Below, in pieces: positions 60,806 through 64,000 of a stretch of DNA of 64,000 bases. The translations under genes and the position numbers were made by a program. Within the stretch, counting starts at the first letter, position 1, and each line of letters opens with the position of its first letter. The DNA is from CADCVW01 sp964251385 (GTDB lineage: Bacteria > Pseudomonadota > Alphaproteobacteria > Sphingomonadales > Sphingomonadaceae), in assembly GCA_964251385.1 (NCBI GenBank), contig CAXUJK010000006.1:85250-149249 (forward strand). The letters are read 5' to 3'. The notes under the pieces are model-generated. The model was not told the origin of the DNA. It worked only from the letters and a program-made list of their open reading frames with translations, and made no database searches.

Positions 60806-62115
60806 GCACCGCACCTGTCCTCCTCCGACCCAGTCCGCACGGCGGCTTCTTCGCGCGCGATCTAGCGGGCACGGATCCCGCAGTCGCTGCGGCGGTCTCG
60901 AGCGAACTACGCCGCCAGCAAAACCAGATCGAACTCATCGCATCAGAAAACATCGTTTCGCGCGCCGTTCTCGAAGCGCAGGGGTCCGTGTTCACCAACA
61001 AGTACGCCGAAGGCTACCCTGGCCGCCGCTACTATCAGGGCTGCGCGCCGTCCGATGCGGTCGAAACGCTCGCCATCGACCGGGCGAAGCAATTGTTCGG
61101 ATGCGGGTTCGCTAACGTCCAGCCGCATTCGGGCGCGCAGGCCAACGGCGCGGTCATGCTTGCGCTGACCAAGCCGGGCGACACGATCCTGGGCATGAGC
61201 CTCGATGCCGGCGGCCACCTGACGCACGGGGCCAAGCCCGCGATGTCGGGCAAATGGTTCAACGCGATCCAGTACGGCGTGCGGCGCGAGGACCACTTGA
61301 TCGACTATGATCAGGTCGAGGCGCTCGCGCGCGAACACCGCCCGACCCTCATCATCGCGGGCGGATCGGCCTACCCGCGCATCATCGATTTTGCCAAATT
61401 CCGCGCGATAGCGGACGCGGTTGGCGCGACGTTCCTCGTCGACATGGCGCATTTCGCCGGGCTGGTCGCGGCGGGCATCCACCCCTGCCCGCTCCCCCAC
61501 GCGCACGTGGTCACGACCACCACCCACAAGACGCTGCGAGGGCCCCGTGGCGGAATGATCCTGACCAACGACGAAGCCATCGCCAAGAAGATCAACTCCG
61601 CCGTATTCCCCGGCCTGCAGGGCGGCCCGCTGATGCACGTCATCGCGGCCAAGGCGGTCGCGTTCGGCGAAGCGCTCGATCCCGGCTTCAAGACCTACGC
61701 CCAGGCCGTTGTTGCGAATGCACAAACTCTCGCGACGCGGTTGCAAGATCGCGGCGCGGCTCTCGTCGCGGGCGGCACGGACACGCACCTCGCGCTCGTC
61801 GACCTCACTCCGCTGGGTATCACCGGCCGCGACGCGGACGAAGCGCTCGAGCGCGCGTCGATCACCTGCAACAAGAACGGCATTCCCTTCGACCCCCTCC
61901 CTCCCGTCAAGACGAGCGGCATCCGCGTCGGCTCGCCAGCGGGCACGACGCGCGGCTTCGGGCCTGCCGAGTTCTCGGATATCGGCGACATGATCGCGGA
62001 TGTGCTGGACGGGCTCAAAGCGAACGGCGCCGAAGGCAACGTGGACGTCGAGGCGGCCGTCAAGCGCCGCGTCGAAACGCTGTGCGCGCGCTTCCCCATC
62101 TATGCGGATCTTTAA
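60802..62115 (+). CDS. glyA: serine hydroxymethyltransferase
   Basis: Converts serine to glycine with THF. 437 residues; PLP lysine in THKTLRGPRGGMIL, ELIASENIVS, YAEGYPGRRYYQGC. Coupled to rpiB through ATGA. Confidence 0.98.
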   Translation: MSTAPVLLRPSPHGGFFARDLAGTDPAVAAAVSSELRRQQNQIELIASENIVSRAVLEAQGSVFTNKYAEGYPGRRYYQGCAPSDAVETLAIDRAKQLFGCGFANVQPHSGAQANGAVMLALTKPGDTILGMSLDAGGHLTHGAKPAMSGKWFNAIQYGVRREDHLIDYDQVEALAREHRPTLIIAGGSAYPRIIDFAKFRAIADAVGATFLVDMAHFAGLVAAGIHPCPLPHAHVVTTTTHKTLRGPRGGMILTNDEAIAKKINSAVFPGLQGGPLMHVIAAKAVAFGEALDPGFKTYAQAVVANAQTLATRLQDRGAALVAGGTDTHLALVDLTPLGITGRDADEALERASITCNKNGIPFDPLPPVKTSGIRVGSPAGTTRGFGPAEFSDIGDMIADVLDGLKANGAEGNVDVEAAVKRRVETLCARFPIYADL

Positions 62116-62160
62116 GACTTCCCCTCGCATGATCGAGCGAAATCCGGGGGAGTTTCGACC

Positions 62161-62472
62161 ATGACCGAATGCACCAACTGCCACGCCGCGCTCGGCGAAA
62201 GCGCCCAGTTCTGCTCGACCTGCGGTACGCCCGTCGGCAAGGTGTCCGCGATCGACGTGCTGCGTTCGGCCAAGTCCTACGTCTGCGACGCCGCCGACGA
62301 CATGATCGACGCGGGCAAGGACGTCGTCGGCACCGATCTTGGTAAGAAGATGGCCGCGGGTGCCGCCGTCGGCGCGCTCGCCGTCGCGCCCATTCCCGTC
62401 ATCGGCTGGGCCGCGGGCGCGCTCGTCGGCGCGGGTCTCGTCGCGTTCAAACACGCGGCGAAAAAGGCCTGA
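62161..62472 (+). CDS. zinc-ribbon protein with glycine-rich hydrophobic tail
   Basis: A 103-residue protein. Residues 4-23 form a double CxxC zinc ribbon (CTNCHAALGESAQFCSTCG). The C-terminal half has a Gly/Ala-rich hydrophobic segment (AAGAAVGALAVAPIPVIGWA) that could insert in a membrane. It lies between glyA and nrdR; the nrdR ATG is immediately after its stop. Function unknown; not part of the usual glyA-nrdR pair. Confidence 0.78.
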   Translation: MTECTNCHAALGESAQFCSTCGTPVGKVSAIDVLRSAKSYVCDAADDMIDAGKDVVGTDLGKKMAAGAAVGALAVAPIPVIGWAAGALVGAGLVAFKHAAKKA

Positions 62473-62934
62473 ATGCGCTGTCCTTTCTGTGCCGAGGGCG
62501 ACAGCCAGGTCAAGGACAGCCGACCCACCGAAGACGGGGCCTCCATCCGCCGCCGCCGCCAATGCGACGCCTGCGGCGCACGCTTCACGACCTTCGAACG
62601 CGTTCAGCTCCGCGAGCTGATCGTCGTCAAGAAGGAGGGAAAGCGCGAACCCTTCGACCGCACCAAGCTCGAACGCTCGGTCGCCATCGCCACGCGCAAG
62701 CGCCCCGTGGAAGCGGCGCGCATCGAACGCATGCTGTCCGGTATCCAGCGCCAGCTCGAAACATCGAGCGATGGGGAGGTGGTCGCATCGCGCATCGGCG
62801 AACTCGTCATGGCGGGGCTCAAAGGCCTCGACAGCGTCGCCTACATCCGTTTCGCGAGCGTCTACAAGGACTTCGCCGAAGCCAAGGATTTCGAGGAGTT
62901 CGCGGGCTCGGTCACGCAAGCCGCGCCGGAGTGA
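62473..62934 (+). CDS. nrdR: transcriptional repressor NrdR
   Basis: Repressor of ribonucleotide reductase genes that senses ATP/dATP. 153 residues; zinc ribbon CPFCAEGDSQVKDSRP ... CDACGARFTTFE, then an ATP-cone (IVVKKEGKREPFDRTKLERS). It directly follows the zinc-ribbon gene and overlaps trmJ by four bases. Confidence 0.97.
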   Translation: MRCPFCAEGDSQVKDSRPTEDGASIRRRRQCDACGARFTTFERVQLRELIVVKKEGKREPFDRTKLERSVAIATRKRPVEAARIERMLSGIQRQLETSSDGEVVASRIGELVMAGLKGLDSVAYIRFASVYKDFAEAKDFEEFAGSVTQAAPE

Positions 62935-63650
62935 CCGCACCCGCCATCGTCCTCGTGCGCCCGCAACTCGGCGAGAACATCGGCCAGGCCGCGCGCGCCA
63001 TGCTCAACTTCGGGCTGACCGATCTGCGCCTCGTCTCGCCTAGAGACGGCTGGCCCAACCCCGCCGCCGGTCCCGCCGCCAGCGGAGCGGACGAAGTTTT
63101 GGCGAACGCACGCGTCTACGACACGGTCGCGGACGCGGTGTCGGATTGCACCGATGTGCTTGCCACCACCGTCCGCCGCCGTGAGCTTACGACCCCCGCG
63201 ATCGCACCGGACGAAGCCGCCGCCCGCATCCGCGCCGCGCCCGGCCGGACCGCGATTTTGTTCGGTGCCGAACGTTCAGGCCTGGAGTCCGACGACGTCG
63301 CGATCGCCAGCGCGATCCTAACGGTTCCGATCAACCCGAATTTCGGCTCGCTCAACCTGGCGCAGGCGGTGATCCTCGTCGCCTACGAATGGTCGAAAGC
63401 CGAAGCGCTCGCCTCCCCGACCATCCGCGACGACGCCGAACCCCCCGCCTCCTTGCACGAACTCGACGGCTTCATCGCCCAGTTCGACGCCGCGCTTGTC
63501 GCCGCCGACTATTTCCACCCGCCCGCGCGCACGCCGTCGACGCGGCAGACGATCCGCACGATTATGACGCAACCGCGCTGGTCGTCGAGCCAGATCCGCG
63601 CGCTCCGCGGCATGCTGCGCGCCATCGCCGAAGGCCCGCACAAACCTTGA
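62931..63650 (+). CDS. trmJ: TrmH-family RNA methyltransferase (TrmJ-like)
   Basis: SPOUT methyltransferase, 239 residues from GTG 62931. Knot motifs: VRPQLGENIGQAARAMLNFG, ILFGAERSGLESDDV and INPNFGSLNLAQAVILVAYE. The target nucleoside is probably in tRNA. The stop is 135 bases before rpsD. Confidence 0.92.
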   Translation: MTAPAIVLVRPQLGENIGQAARAMLNFGLTDLRLVSPRDGWPNPAAGPAASGADEVLANARVYDTVADAVSDCTDVLATTVRRRELTTPAIAPDEAAARIRAAPGRTAILFGAERSGLESDDVAIASAILTVPINPNFGSLNLAQAVILVAYEWSKAEALASPTIRDDAEPPASLHELDGFIAQFDAALVAADYFHPPARTPSTRQTIRTIMTQPRWSSSQIRALRGMLRAIAEGPHKP

Positions 63651-63785
63651 CTTCCGTGCGCGGCACGCACATCGCAGCCGCTCGCAATTGGCTCCGCACA
63701 CCGGTGAAGCGGCGGCCCTGCCCGATCTTCGTGATCGCAAGCAGCGCGGTTCCGGTCACAGACCCACGCAGTTGAAAGTCATAAA

Positions 63786-64000
63786 ATGTCGAAGCGCTCA
63801 CCCGCCAAATACAAGCTCGATCGCCGCATGGGCGAGAACATCTGGGGCCGCCCCAAGTCCCCCGTCAACAAGCGCGAATACGGTCCCGGCCAGCACGGCC
63901 AGCGCCGTAAGTCGAAAGTCTCCGACTTCGGAACGCAGTTGAAAGCCAAGCAGAAGCTCAAGGGCTATTACGGCGACGTCACCGAGAAGCAGTTCAAGCA
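63786..64000 (+). CDS. rpsD: 30S ribosomal protein S4, N-terminal part
   Basis: Starts MSKRSPAKYKLDRRMGENIW, then RREYGPGQHGQRR-like REYGPGQHGQRRKSKVSDFG. The first 71 codons are present; the rest runs off the right edge. It stands alone after trmJ, away from the alpha operon, as in many alphaproteobacteria. Confidence 0.97.
   Translation, partial: MSKRSPAKYKLDRRMGENIWGRPKSPVNKREYGPGQHGQRRKSKVSDFGTQLKAKQKLKGYYGDVTEKQFK

Noticed and set aside
60943..62940. 665-codon minus-strand open frame antisense to glyA and nrdR
   Set aside because: Shadow of strong genes; composition typical of antisense frames in GC-rich DNA.
1..64000. CRISPR arrays, prophage, insertion sequences or toxin-antitoxin pairs
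   Set aside because: No regularly spaced repeats, transposases, integrases or phage structural genes were seen.

Overview
The window looks like a chromosomal, mostly housekeeping segment of a GC-rich alphaproteobacterium, most likely a Sphingomonas-like member of the Sphingomonadales. Supporting signs are the split nuo operon, the tkt-gap-pgk-fba order, 5-aminolevulinate synthase (the C4 haem route), DUF2842 and WGxxGxxG-type small proteins, and very frequent GTG/TTG starts with ATGA/GTGA stop-start overlaps. No phage, insertion sequence, rRNA operon or CRISPR array was seen.

Layout. 1-7670 (minus): efp, a SuhB-type phosphatase, and nuoABCDEFG running off the left edge, with three unrecognised small genes wedged between nuoD/E, E/F and F/G. 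7744-9981 (minus): a DUF1697 protein and two cell-wall enzymes. 10040-15891 (minus): tkt-gap-pgk-fba-thiE, a glycolysis/pentose-phosphate operon ending in a thiamine gene. 16086-17564 (plus): a small coiled-coil protein, zapA, a probable 6S RNA, 5-formyltetrahydrofolate cyclo-ligase and DUF2842. 17633-19343 (minus): a WGxxGxxG peptide, tRNA-Asp and an AI-2E-type transporter. 19435-26940 (plus): a damaged cluster of DUF11-type secreted/surface proteins with a giant outer-membrane-like protein, ended by tRNA-Leu(CAA). 27087-30887: esterase, DUF4142, comM and PGPGW genes. 30980-34667 (plus): rpmH-rnpA-yidD-yidC-yihA-GST. 34664-40489: cupin, dapE, a GGDEF/EAL protein, Smr, MltA and a Tim44-like protein, the last four encoding signalling and envelope functions on the minus strand. 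40685-44625 (plus): secB, murJ, trpS and DUF4136. 44752-47666 (minus): dnaA, rpsT, mutM. 47722-52425 (plus): ubiE-ubiB-coaBC-dut-moeB-like. 52417-57224 (minus): a broken small gene, topA, dprA, plsY. 57352-64000 (mostly plus): murI, hemA, rpiB-glyA, a zinc-ribbon protein, nrdR, trmJ and the start of rpsD.

The most unusual signal is a 72-bp palindromic element (28-bp arms, 16-bp loop) present twice. One copy is a 24-codon in-frame insertion in the linker of the bifunctional CoaBC protein. The other supplies the start codon and N-terminus of the SuhB-type phosphatase. It behaves like the protein-compatible palindromic elements of Rickettsia. Two other palindrome families sit between genes (38018-38087 and 44651-44698).

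Several genes appear broken or lack a normal start: frameshifts near 19745, 52745 and 59912, a fusion/truncation near 26720, and no standard start for rnpA and the moeB-like gene. These are either real decay or residual sequencing errors; the sequence alone does not decide.
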